From positions 186,001 through 250,000 of the forward strand of contig JALFSN010000008.1 in NCBI GenBank assembly GCA_022778805.1: 64,000 nt of DNA, in the 5' to 3' direction. The notes below the pieces were generated by a model. It had not been told where the DNA came from, did no database searches, and worked only from the letters and a program-made list of their open reading frames with translations. Numbering within the stretch: position 1 is the stretch's first letter; every line of letters begins with the position of its first letter. Shown here piece after piece: positions 45,053 to 54,632 of this stretch. Both the position numbers and the translations under genes were made by a program. This stretch comes from Arcanobacterium sp. (GTDB lineage Bacteria > Actinomycetota > Actinomycetes > Actinomycetales > Actinomycetaceae).

Positions 45053-45484
45053 TTACCGATTTCCCCTCTGCGCCGTATGCCCCATACGACGTTCACGGGC
45101 AATGCGCTTGCGATCATTGTCTGAGGTACCACCCCAGATTCCGTGCCGAATATCGTTAGCTATGGCATACTCCAGGCACTGTGCCCGCACGAGGCAGTTA
45201 TTGCACACCGACGTAGCTGGCGCGGTCGAGCCACCTTTTTCTGGATAGAAAATATCCGGATCAGTCTGAGCGCATAGAGCGTCTTCCATCCACGAGCGAT
45301 CAGAAGCGCCCTCCACAGTGCCATAGCCTAAATCGAAAATTCCACGCATCAGCCGCTGTGCACCGCGGGCACTGAGCTGCTGTGCATCGTGCAGCACATC
45401 GCCATCCACAGGATCTGGAACGGAATGCGCCAGCCGCAGCTGAGCCGTGCGTCCGCACTCAACATCGCTCATCCGTTCCCGCAT
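45053..45484 (-). CDS. whiB2: WhiB-family iron-sulfur transcription regulator, WhiB2-like
   Basis: WhiB proteins bind a 4Fe-4S cluster and associate with the principal sigma factor. The 143-residue protein has the four cluster cysteines C71, C94, C97 and C103 (CxxC then C), the turn GIWGG at residues 115-119 and a basic C-terminus (RKRIARERR). A 60-residue N-terminal extension without known motifs precedes. GAAGGAG lies seven bases before the ATG at 45484. The genes downstream match the whiB2 neighbourhood of other actinobacteria, where WhiB2 controls septation and division. The subtype is inferred. Confidence 0.9.
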   Translation of the reverse strand: MRERMSDVECGRTAQLRLAHSVPDPVDGDVLHDAQQLSARGAQRLMRGIFDLGYGTVEGASDRSWMEDALCAQTDPDIFYPEKGGSTAPATSVCNNCLVRAQCLEYAIANDIRHGIWGGTSDNDRKRIARERRMGHTAQRGNR

Positions 45485-45530
45485 GAAATTACTCCTTCGC
45501 GTTACACGCCGGATAAAAAGTACTAGATAA

Positions 45531-45560
45531 ATTACACTCGTGTAACTGGCATAAAGTCAA
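45531..45560 (-). promoter_or_regulatory. whiB promoter with palindromic operator on the -10
   Basis: On the minus strand, TTGACT (45555-45560) and TGTAAT (45531-45536) are spaced by 18 bases. The palindrome TTACAC-GA-GTGTAA (45532-45545) covers the -10. A second GTGTAAC word lies nearer the gene at about 45501-45507. A regulator binding here would govern whiB expression. The site contains the half-site GTTAC that could suit a GTnAC-type regulator, but none is named by the sequence. Confidence 0.55.
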
Positions 45561-45874
45561 GGCACATGCCGAAATTGTGGCCTGTCTGCAGTGTCTCAGC
45601 TACCACGTTCCCTATGCCGCTCATACCACTTTCCGTCCGCCACCGCGCGCTGCTCCGCTGCTCCACGCGTTGTGCGCGAGCACGCTAATCCGCGCCAGTC
45701 ACACAACTTGCTCATGCTACTGCCTACACAGCTCACTCATGCTACTACCCACGCGGCTGCTCCGCGCAGTTACCGCCCGTGCGCTCCACCGTAGCACTGC
45801 CACTATCAGCGCCACTATCACCCAAAGCAGCTAGGCTTATCGACTCAGCTAGCTACGCCGCTACCGGTTATCTG
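45561..45874. other. Non-coding spacer between whiB promoter and the muramidase gene
   Basis: About 310 bases with no supported gene. It contains a near-duplicate CTCATGCTACTGCC/CTCATGCTACTACC at about 45710-45750 and is otherwise CAC/GCC-rich. No clear terminator for the muramidase gene was found here. Confidence 0.5.
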
Positions 45875-47500
45875 CTAGCCGAGCCAGTTCGCGTCTAGAG
45901 AGCCCGCATACCCGCTGAGCCGTGCGGCGTCGGTGTATTGCCACAAGCCGTAGCTGAATCCTGGACGGTGCGAACTCCACTGCGCCACCCAAATCGACAA
46001 GCCAGACCCCGCCAGCGTCGAGTAATTAAGTTTGTTGTAATACCAGCTCGACGAGGCATAGACGCCAGGACGGTACCCGCCTGCTTTCACTACCGAGGCA
46101 AACTTCAGGCTTTGATCTGTGAGGGCAGACATCGACGCCCATGATTGATGCGTAGGATCTTCTACGTCGATGTAGATGGGGAAGCTCAATGAGCGCCCCC
46201 CGAGGAACTTCAGCGCGGCGCGCGCCTCATTAGCCCCCTCATCCCCCTCATTGGCAGCCGAGTACCAGTAGGCTCCAACCGGCACCCCGCGCTTAGTAAA
46301 CTCAGCATAATGGCGGTCAAAAGCCGAATCTTTATTGAGCGAACTGCCCGAATACGTCCCTGTGTAGCCAATGCGAATAATCACGCCGCTCACGGATTTA
46401 GCGAGTGCGTCATAGTTGATGAGTGACGGCGATTGCCAGGCAGAAACGTCAATGATTGGCTTTGAGCTGTCCACTTTTGTGCTCGTCGGCTGCGGCGAGG
46501 AGACTGATGCCTGCGGAGCTGGAGTGCTTTCAGTATTAGTCTGAGCTGCAGCCCGTTGCTTTTCAGCGGCTGCCGCCGCAGCCGCTTTGGCCTGCTGTTC
46601 TCTTTCTGCTTGAGCACGAGCCTGTGCCGCCGCCTTTTCACGGGCGATGCGCTGTTCTTCTAACGCCTGAAAACGCTGCGCCTCTAGAGTTTTTGTGGTC
46701 TTCTTTTCTGTAGCGAGCTGCGAGAGCAGATCATCGCGTTGCACATCGACGGCGGCTTCCTCAGCTTGAGCCGCTTCGGCGGCAGCTGCTGCCTCGTCTG
46801 CCGCCACATCTGCCGCCTCCATGAGACGAGTCTGCTCAGCCGCTTTCGCGTCAGCACGTTTTTTAAGGTTGGTGGCCACATCCTGCATAGCCTTAAAGCT
46901 CTGCACTTTCGCATCAGCACTGTCAGCTACCACGCTGAAAGCACGATCATGTGCCGAAGCCTCGGCGAGAGAATCAGCATCGAAGAAGTAGTATGCACTC
47001 GTGAGATCCGTAGCGGAGTTTTGATAGATGGCCTGCGCAATAGATGCCATGTTTGCGCGAGCTGTCTCCACGTCTTTTTGGGCTTTGTCTGCCTGCTGTT
47101 TCGCCTGCTCTGCTTCCTGAGCCGCCTTCTGCGCAGCAGCTTGTGCCTGGGCGAGTGCTTCCTGAGCAGCGTCAGCTGCCTGCCGAGCCTGCAGACTCTG
47201 TGCTGAGAGATTCGCCAGTTGCACCTCAATATCAGCGATAGATGCCTGAGTGCGCTGCTCTGCCCCTTTAGCCGCAGCAATATCGTCTTCACTTGGGATT
47301 GCCTGCCCACTATCCCCTTGACGAGCTTGAGCGAGGTCAGTTTTGACTGAATCAGCTGTGACGACGCGCACCGCCGCAGATGTGCCGCCCATCAGATTAG
47401 GTGCCGCTGCAGCAGGTATGGCCATCGCCAATGGTGAAAAAGCTACCGCGAGCGTCAGAGAAGATACCGCCAATAGATGTGCTCGCACATTTTTCTTCAT
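45875..47500 (-). CDS. Secreted GH25 muramidase with N-terminal coiled coil
   Basis: This 541-residue protein has a signal peptide (residues 1-33, ending AIPAAAAP). A long Ala/Gln/Glu-rich coiled coil (about residues 65-310) follows, of the kind that regulates CwlO/RipA-type hydrolases, then a Ser/Thr/Pro linker and a GH25 lysozyme domain (about residues 348-541). The GH25 domain has PIIDVSAWQSPSLINYD, RIGYTGTYSG, the catalytic IYIDVEDPT, and IWVAQW...SYGLWQYTD near the C-terminus. It should cleave between N-acetylmuramic acid and N-acetylglucosamine in peptidoglycan outside the cell. Coiled coils of this type usually join NlpC/P60 or M23 domains, so attachment to GH25 is less usual. Upstream repeats at 47602-47652 may control it. 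Confidence 0.9.
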   Translation of the reverse strand: MKKNVRAHLLAVSSLTLAVAFSPLAMAIPAAAAPNLMGGTSAAVRVVTADSVKTDLAQARQGDSGQAIPSEDDIAAAKGAEQRTQASIADIEVQLANLSAQSLQARQAADAAQEALAQAQAAAQKAAQEAEQAKQQADKAQKDVETARANMASIAQAIYQNSATDLTSAYYFFDADSLAEASAHDRAFSVVADSADAKVQSFKAMQDVATNLKKRADAKAAEQTRLMEAADVAADEAAAAAEAAQAEEAAVDVQRDDLLSQLATEKKTTKTLEAQRFQALEEQRIAREKAAAQARAQAEREQQAKAAAAAAAEKQRAAAQTNTESTPAPQASVSSPQPTSTKVDSSKPIIDVSAWQSPSLINYDALAKSVSGVIIRIGYTGTYSGSSLNKDSAFDRHYAEFTKRGVPVGAYWYSAANEGDEGANEARAALKFLGGRSLSFPIYIDVEDPTHQSWASMSALTDQSLKFASVVKAGGYRPGVYASSSWYYNKLNYSTLAGSGLSIWVAQWSSHRPGFSYGLWQYTDAARLSGYAGSLDANWLG

Positions 47501-47601
47501 GCCCGAAGCCCTTCAACACAAATGAAACACAACGCTAAAACTTGGAGCATTTTGAGGCACCTTCCCCACGTGCCCCAAAAATCGCTCGGTAAACAATTTA
47601 T

Positions 47602-47652
47602 AACAACTTTCACAACTATGCAACAATCTTAAAAATTTTAACAACTTTCACA
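47602..47652. repeat. Paired 13-bp direct repeats upstream of the muramidase gene
   Basis: AACAACTTTCACA occurs at 47602-47614 and 47640-47652, a spacing of 38 bases, in an A+T-rich segment about 100-150 bp before the muramidase start. Both copies follow a TTWTA word. Such paired sites suit a transcription factor binding as a dimer or in tandem. The whole 47501-47858 spacer holds no gene; the remainder carries the glf terminator. Confidence 0.5.
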
Positions 47653-47791
47653 TCGTTCACACAGTGGTACGTGTGCGAAAACCGTTACTGTGCGCGAGAA
47701 CTGGTAACGTGCGTACGAGAAAGGGGCGAGAAATGCGAGAGGTAGGAGCGAGACAGCAAGTTATAAAGGCACCCATAGCGCGCCTGCCCAT

Positions 47792-47833
47792 AAAAATGCG
47801 ATGGCCGCCATTCAACGACGAATGACGACCATC
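47792..47833 (-). terminator. Rho-independent terminator of glf
   Basis: On the minus strand GATGGTCGTCATT and AATGGCGGCCATC form a 13-bp stem (two G-U pairs) with an 8-base loop, followed by GCATTTTTA. It lies 26 bp beyond the glf stop. Confidence 0.75.
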
Positions 47834-47858
47834 CAGGAGTACAAGAGCTAGCTTAAAC

Positions 47859-49154
<1,296 letters not shown>

Positions 49155-49272
49155 TCATCACTTTTAGCTAGCTTATCAACTATCCTTAACTACAGACAGA
49201 ATTTGGGGGAGCTTCTCCCTGAAGAGTGTATGAGAGGCTTCCCGCCAGCGCAACGAGACTAATGGAAGTGTT

Positions 49273-51120
49273 ATGCCTGCATCTGAACGCATCGTGGCAG
49301 TGGTTGTGGCATACAACCGCGCCGATTTGCTCCGCGAATGTCTTGATGCCCTCGCCGATCAAACCCGCATTCCTGATAAAATTCTCGTCATCAACAATGC
49401 AAGTACAGATGCTACCGAGCGAATAGCCACACTCCACCCGAACGTGAGCGAAACGATTACGCTACCTCGCAATACGGGAGGAGCCGGAGGTTTCGCTGCC
49501 GGTATTGCGCGCGCTATCAATCACTGGCATGCCGCCTACGTGTGGATTATGGACGATGACACAATCCCCACTCCCACTGCCCTTGCGGAACTATTGGCCA
49601 CCCGCAACCGTTATCCTGGTCAGCCCGCCCTTCTCGCCTCCAAATCCGTGTGGACAAATGGAGCCGAGCACCCAATGAATCGCCCCCGCAGCCGACCACT
49701 GCTGAGTAAGTTGCTCACCCAGCATGCCCACCGCGTGGGAGCTGTCCCCGTTCGGACGGCGTCATTTGTATCAATCCTTCTCGACGCGCGTGCTGTACGT
49801 GAAGTAGGTCTGCCCCTTGCCGCCTATTTTCTCTGGAATGACGACTTCGAATTCACCTCGCGTCTCCTGAAAAAACGAGTAGGCCTCTACGTGCCGACCT
49901 CTGTTGTGATTCACAAGACGGCAAAATTTGGCAACTCCACCGCCCACCCCGGAGAGCGTTTTACGAATGAGGTGCGCAACAAACTGTGGGCTTTTCGCTA
50001 CTCTCCAGGCCTGTACCCTCTAGAAAAGGTGCTGTATGGAGGCATGACGGCGCTGCGCTGGATACAGCTACTAGCCCGAGACCCTGAACGTCAGGCGCTC
50101 ATCAGCTACGCCAGATCTGGTTTTCACCAGGCGCTGACCCCACCGGTTCCCACTACCATGATTTTCGATGGAACCGCCGTGGCGGACGATGTTCGCTCTG
50201 TGACTGCTGGAATCTTCCACCACTCCACTTCCATGCCACTGCCGACCTGCCCCGCATCACAGCATGAACGGGCGCCACATTCCGATGAGCAGCTTCCACC
50301 TTTCTCCGTACTCATGAGCACTTATGACGGTGATCACCCTGATTTTTTACGCGCTTCGCTCGAATCTGTAAGTCGCTATCAAACACTGAAACCCGCCCAA
50401 ATCGTGCTCGTACAAGATGGACCAGTGCGGTCAGAGTTAGCTGCCGTCATCAATAATGCTTCGCATATTGCCGGGCAGCACGTTGATGTGCTGCCACTCG
50501 AACACAACTCAGGTCTCGCAGTAGCACTCGATCGCGGCCTGGCAGTGTGTGTAAATGAAATTGTGGCTCGTGCCGATGCCGACGATATTTCTCTTCCACA
50601 TCGTTTTAGCACACAGATCCCGATGATGTGCAATCTCGATTTACTCGGCAGTGCACTCACTGAGTTTGAATGCGATCCGCATCAGCATGGGCTCACGCGA
50701 GTGCTCCCCGTAAAAGATGCCGATATCCGTTCGATTGCCCGACTTCGCGATCCTTTTAACCATCCAACCGTTGTACTGCGCAAATCAGCAGTGCTGAATG
50801 CTGGCGGATATAGCGACGGGGAGAATATGGAAGACTATTGGCTCTTTGCCCGCATGCTCCACGGGGGAGCTCGCGTAGCCAACGTAAGTGAGCCGCTCGT
50901 GCTCTACAGAATAGGCGCCGGAGCGTATTCGCGCCGCGGCGGATTCGCTATGGCTAAGACAGAACTCCACTTGCAGCATTCCTTACGTGCGCTCGGTTTC
51001 GTGAGCCTATGGCAATATTTGCGCAATCTTGCGCTGCGGGTACCCTACCGAATTTTACCGGCTAATACACGCAAAATGCTCTATCACGGCGTCGGTAAGT
51101 TATTGTGGTTCCGTCGATAG
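49273..51120 (+). CDS. Tandem two-domain GT2 glycosyltransferase, GlfT-like N-terminal half
   Basis: The 615-residue protein has two GT2 domains. The first (about residues 5-300) has VVAYNRADLLRECLDAL, GGAGGFAAGIA, the metal-binding WIMDDDTIPT and the FFLWNDDFEF-like segment; this pattern resembles galactofuranosyltransferase GlfT. A linker precedes the second domain (about residues 335-590), which has FSVLMSTYDGDHPDFLRAS, IVLVQDGPV, the DxD-like VARADADDISLP and ENMEDYWLFARML. The protein would add two kinds of sugar, or one sugar twice, to a lipid-linked glycan. It lies 220 bp from divergent glf. A single continuous reading frame spans both domains. GGAAG lies near the ATG. Donor assignment of the second domain is open. 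Confidence 0.88.
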   Translation: MPASERIVAVVVAYNRADLLRECLDALADQTRIPDKILVINNASTDATERIATLHPNVSETITLPRNTGGAGGFAAGIARAINHWHAAYVWIMDDDTIPTPTALAELLATRNRYPGQPALLASKSVWTNGAEHPMNRPRSRPLLSKLLTQHAHRVGAVPVRTASFVSILLDARAVREVGLPLAAYFLWNDDFEFTSRLLKKRVGLYVPTSVVIHKTAKFGNSTAHPGERFTNEVRNKLWAFRYSPGLYPLEKVLYGGMTALRWIQLLARDPERQALISYARSGFHQALTPPVPTTMIFDGTAVADDVRSVTAGIFHHSTSMPLPTCPASQHERAPHSDEQLPPFSVLMSTYDGDHPDFLRASLESVSRYQTLKPAQIVLVQDGPVRSELAAVINNASHIAGQHVDVLPLEHNSGLAVALDRGLAVCVNEIVARADADDISLPHRFSTQIPMMCNLDLLGSALTEFECDPHQHGLTRVLPVKDADIRSIARLRDPFNHPTVVLRKSAVLNAGGYSDGENMEDYWLFARMLHGGARVANVSEPLVLYRIGAGAYSRRGGFAMAKTELHLQHSLRALGFVSLWQYLRNLALRVPYRILPANTRKMLYHGVGKLLWFRR

Positions 51121-51186
51121 TGGTGACCCCATCGATAACCGCTATGCTATCAACTGCCCGAGATCCCAGCGACGAAAGGCGTGTCT

Positions 51187-53322
51187 ATGACAGTCCTTAT
51201 TCACAATGCTGCTGATATAGCTATGCCATTGTTTGTGGGGCTGCTGATTTTATGGATTCCTGGGCTCATTATTGGCACCGCTAGTGGGCTCCCACGAGCT
51301 CTGCGCTGGGGGTGGGCTCCTGCTGGGTCTGTGGGGCTCATTGCCACCACCGCCGTCATTGCACCGATGGTGCACCTGCAGTGGAATGTATGGATTGTGG
51401 CAGGAGCTACTATCGCAATCGCCACCATTATTATGGGCATGCGCTGGGCTATCAACATTGCACAGCACACTACTGCTCGCAGCATCCGCAGTGCGCTCCC
51501 CCTCCACAGAAAATCCCAAAGCTTTGGAGATACGCCCCTCGCAACGCATTTCTTTACTCCAGATTATCCGGCAATTATGCAAACAGGGTGGTTCAGCCCA
51601 CGCATATATCGCTCATTGCTCATTATTGCTCTCGCAACTGCCAGTGCAGCTGGCTTCATCAAGTTTTTTAAAGCCACGGGGAATATCAACAATTTTATCC
51701 AGCACTGGGACGCTAGTTACCACCTGAACGCAGTACAGGCAATCATACAGACGGGCAACGGTTCTTCACTCAATACTATTCTCACCAATCCCACAGCCCC
51801 TGGCCGTTATCCGTCGGGCTTTCATGATGTAGCATCTCTGATCATCCTTTCCTCCACCGGCTTATCAGTTCCTGCCGCCACTCAGCTCACAGCACTAATC
51901 TTTGCTTTTATCGTTCTCCCTGTGGGAGTGGCCACACTCGCCTATGTCGCTTTCGGACGCCAAATCGTCACGCTGATTGCAGGCCTGGTTTCGCTCACGT
52001 TTCCAGCTTTTCCCCTCACAGTTTTATGGTGGGGGCCGCTCTATGCGAATTTAGCAGCCTGGGCTATTCTTCCGAGCACTTTAGCGCTATTTGCCTGGGC
52101 TATTTTATCCACGCGTAAGAGCAGGAGAATCCTCCCCCTGTTGTGCGTTCTCGGAAGCCTGGCTGGCCTCACTCTCGCACAGCCCAATGCAGCCGTATCA
52201 TGGTTTATCGCCGCCTGGGTATGTGTGAGTTGGCAAGTGATTGCCGCACTGCTTGCCGCACCCTCTCGCACAACTCAACAGTTCCAAAGAACTCAGAAAA
52301 AATCATTGACCTCCAAACTGCTCCGCGCTTTCCTCATTGGGCTCAGTTGGGGGATTCTCACATCGTTAGCGTGGCTAGGTCTCATTTCTATCTTGGGATT
52401 TTCCTCTCTCGCCCGCATGAATCAGCGCGATCCTGTAGGTCCCGTGTTTGAAGCACTCGGCCATGGCATAGGCGTGATGAATGCCCTCCCCTATGAGCCA
52501 CTCACATATGCGGAACTGATACGCGTGGGGCCGTTGAGCGTGCTCGTTGTCGTGGGGATTATTGCCACATTAGCCAGTAAAAAAAGCCACTGGCTCTTCG
52601 GCGTCTACCTGGCTTGGCTCACTATTTTTGTTGCAGTGTATAGCTCCACCACAGAATGGATCCGCGATTACATCGGCGCTTTCTGGTATGACGACGTACC
52701 ACGGGTGCTCGCCCCTTTGGCGATGATTGCCCCTATCTTAATAGGCGTAGCTATTGATGCCATGATGTCGCTCGCACGCACAGCACACCTGCCCATTCTG
52801 CGTATTGGAAGCAGAATCGTAGCTGCTGGGGCCATCAGCGGCTTGCTCGTATGGGCTATTCAGCTCCCCACGTGGGCAGCTTCTTGGCAACGGCTACAAT
52901 ATTTTTCCAGTCAAGACCCTCGCACAGGGGCATTTCTCGTCGATCACGATGAATATGTTCTTTTCGAAAAGATGCGCACCCTGCTGCCTGCCGATGCCGT
53001 CGTCATCGGGAACCCATGGGAGGGCGCTGCTTTCTCGTGGGCTATCTCTGGCCGGCGCGCAGCGATCCCCGTACTGGAATTTTATGAAAGCACCAGGCTC
53101 TACCCTTACCTGAGCGACCATCTTTCAGAGGGAGCCACCAATGCGCAAGTATGCCAGGAGTTAAAAAAATACAATATTTCTTACGCCCTGGACCTCGCCG
53201 ATTCTCCCGCTCCAGAAACAACTATTTACCCGGGGTTACGCAACAGCGCCAATGGGAATCTGGGGCCAGTGATCGCACAAGTGGGAGAGGCAAAACTTGT
53301 GAAGATCACGCATTGCGGCTGA
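51187..53322 (+). CDS. DUF6541 multi-pass membrane protein
   Basis: This 711-residue protein has a DUF6541 architecture: about 14 hydrophobic segments in the first 550 residues and a soluble C-terminal part. Two outer segments with FIQHWDASYHLNAVQAI and PGRYPSGFHDVASL follow the usual DUF6541 layout; the first contains an Asp-x-x-x-His, a possible catalytic pair as in GT-C glycosyltransferases. The C-terminal part reads AVVIGNPWEGAAFSWAISG and ends GPVIAQVGEAKLVKITHCG. The ATG at 51187 is preferred over the GTG at 51181 because GAAAGG precedes it. It belongs to a family with two more members in this window, at 61597 and 63711. Activity as a membrane glycosyltransferase is plausible but unproven. 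Confidence 0.82.
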   Translation: MTVLIHNAADIAMPLFVGLLILWIPGLIIGTASGLPRALRWGWAPAGSVGLIATTAVIAPMVHLQWNVWIVAGATIAIATIIMGMRWAINIAQHTTARSIRSALPLHRKSQSFGDTPLATHFFTPDYPAIMQTGWFSPRIYRSLLIIALATASAAGFIKFFKATGNINNFIQHWDASYHLNAVQAIIQTGNGSSLNTILTNPTAPGRYPSGFHDVASLIILSSTGLSVPAATQLTALIFAFIVLPVGVATLAYVAFGRQIVTLIAGLVSLTFPAFPLTVLWWGPLYANLAAWAILPSTLALFAWAILSTRKSRRILPLLCVLGSLAGLTLAQPNAAVSWFIAAWVCVSWQVIAALLAAPSRTTQQFQRTQKKSLTSKLLRAFLIGLSWGILTSLAWLGLISILGFSSLARMNQRDPVGPVFEALGHGIGVMNALPYEPLTYAELIRVGPLSVLVVVGIIATLASKKSHWLFGVYLAWLTIFVAVYSSTTEWIRDYIGAFWYDDVPRVLAPLAMIAPILIGVAIDAMMSLARTAHLPILRIGSRIVAAGAISGLLVWAIQLPTWAASWQRLQYFSSQDPRTGAFLVDHDEYVLFEKMRTLLPADAVVIGNPWEGAAFSWAISGRRAAIPVLEFYESTRLYPYLSDHLSEGATNAQVCQELKKYNISYALDLADSPAPETTIYPGLRNSANGNLGPVIAQVGEAKLVKITHCG

Positions 53323-53396
53323 GCCCTGTGACATGATGACAGCATATTCCCTGCGCGAGTGCCACACGCGTAGGATGTACACGAGGAGACAGAGAT

Positions 53397-54512
53397 ATGA
53401 GCATACCCCCAGTAAAGAGTCCCCATCATCTCTATTTTGCCGATCTGCTTAACGTGATTGCCTGTGTGGCAGTAGTGCTGCTGCACACCTCTTTAAGCGT
53501 TTTTCTTCCACGACATACTCTAGGCTGGGTAGAGAATGTGGCCGTGCAATCTGCTTTTATCTTCGCCGTCCCCATCTTTTTCATGCTCAGTGGCATGAAT
53601 TTGCTCAACTACCGCTCTAAATACTCCACCGCGATTTTTTTTAAAAAAAGATTCGTACGCACTGGGCGAGCGCTCATTTTAGGAAGCATGGTCACCTACG
53701 CGATCATCGGATTTTTCTTAGGGACACAGTATACCTCGGATTTCGGCGTGGTTGATTTCGTCAAGAGATTTCTCACGAATCAAGTGGTTGATATTTACTG
53801 GTTTTTTTATGTGATTCTCTATCTCTATCTGCTCACACCGTTGCTCTCCACCATTGCGCATAAGAGACGCCTCATTGAATATCTTATCGTGCTCACGAGT
53901 GTTGCTGCCGTTGGCGTCCCCTTCTTGGTGCACCTGGGTGTGCCAGACCGTTATTTTGCCCAACTGATTGGTTGGCCTTTCTTCGCTTCCATCGCACTTC
54001 TTTATTTCCTGCTCGGGTGGTATGCAAAAGAGTTTGTTTCCCACCTCTCCCGCTACCGCTGGCTGTGGATCGCGGCTTTTATCTGCTGTGTGGCCGGTAT
54101 GTTCGCAGGAGAACTAGCAGATAACGGCTGGTGGACGGCGGGTGCCATGCCGCCTCACTACGATAACTATTGGGCAGGGATCAGCTCCCCGCTGTGTGTG
54201 ATCGCCGTCTTTTCACTTTTCATGGCAGGAATGAGCTGCGAAAATAGCTTACGCAACGCCCCCACTGGTATTCATTCGCTGTTGGCACGGCTATCTTCAG
54301 CCTCTCTGGGTATCTACCTTTTCCACATTTTGCTTGTGAATTTTCAGGGCAGTGGACTCCCTATTCAACCAATGATCGCAGCTTTTGCACGATTCCCCAT
54401 CACAAAAGGAATCGCCGTTTACCTTGCCACAGCAGCCGCTGTGATCGTAGGAAAAATGCTGATTGCCGAGGTGAATCCACTCTTTTCCCGCTTCTTTTCA
54501 CGACGGCACTAA
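53397..54512 (+). CDS. Acyltransferase 3 family membrane protein
   Basis: The 371-residue integral membrane protein has about ten helices. It opens with HHLYFADLLNVIACVAVVLLH, whose Asp and His match the catalytic start of acyltransferase-3 proteins. It continues with FAVPIFFMLSGMNLLNY, RTGRALILGSMV, and the final LGIYLFHILLVNF. Such proteins transfer O-acetyl, succinyl or other acyl groups to sugars on the outer face of the membrane. Located 74 bp downstream of the DUF6541 gene, it probably modifies the same surface glycan. GAGGAGACAGAGAT precedes the ATG. Confidence 0.88.
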   Translation: MSIPPVKSPHHLYFADLLNVIACVAVVLLHTSLSVFLPRHTLGWVENVAVQSAFIFAVPIFFMLSGMNLLNYRSKYSTAIFFKKRFVRTGRALILGSMVTYAIIGFFLGTQYTSDFGVVDFVKRFLTNQVVDIYWFFYVILYLYLLTPLLSTIAHKRRLIEYLIVLTSVAAVGVPFLVHLGVPDRYFAQLIGWPFFASIALLYFLLGWYAKEFVSHLSRYRWLWIAAFICCVAGMFAGELADNGWWTAGAMPPHYDNYWAGISSPLCVIAVFSLFMAGMSCENSLRNAPTGIHSLLARLSSASLGIYLFHILLVNFQGSGLPIQPMIAAFARFPITKGIAVYLATAAAVIVGKMLIAEVNPLFSRFFSRRH

Positions 54513-54632
54513 TCCCGTAGGGAAAGTTCTACGGCTCCAGCTACCGCCGCAGGGCTGTCCCTTTCATCAAGCTATCGCACTCTCTTTCCGATTCTGTCTG
54601 AGCGCACACCGCTGCCAACTCGATCCACATCA

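Noticed and set aside
47501..47600. Cyclic di-AMP (ydaO) riboswitch before the muramidase gene
   Set aside because: The GGGGCACGTGGGGAAGGTGCC segment is suggestive but the rest of the conserved riboswitch pattern could not be found.
54515..54534. CCGTAG/CTACGG hairpin between convergent acyltransferase and glycosyltransferase genes
   Set aside because: The stem is only six base pairs with no T run, too weak to call a terminator.
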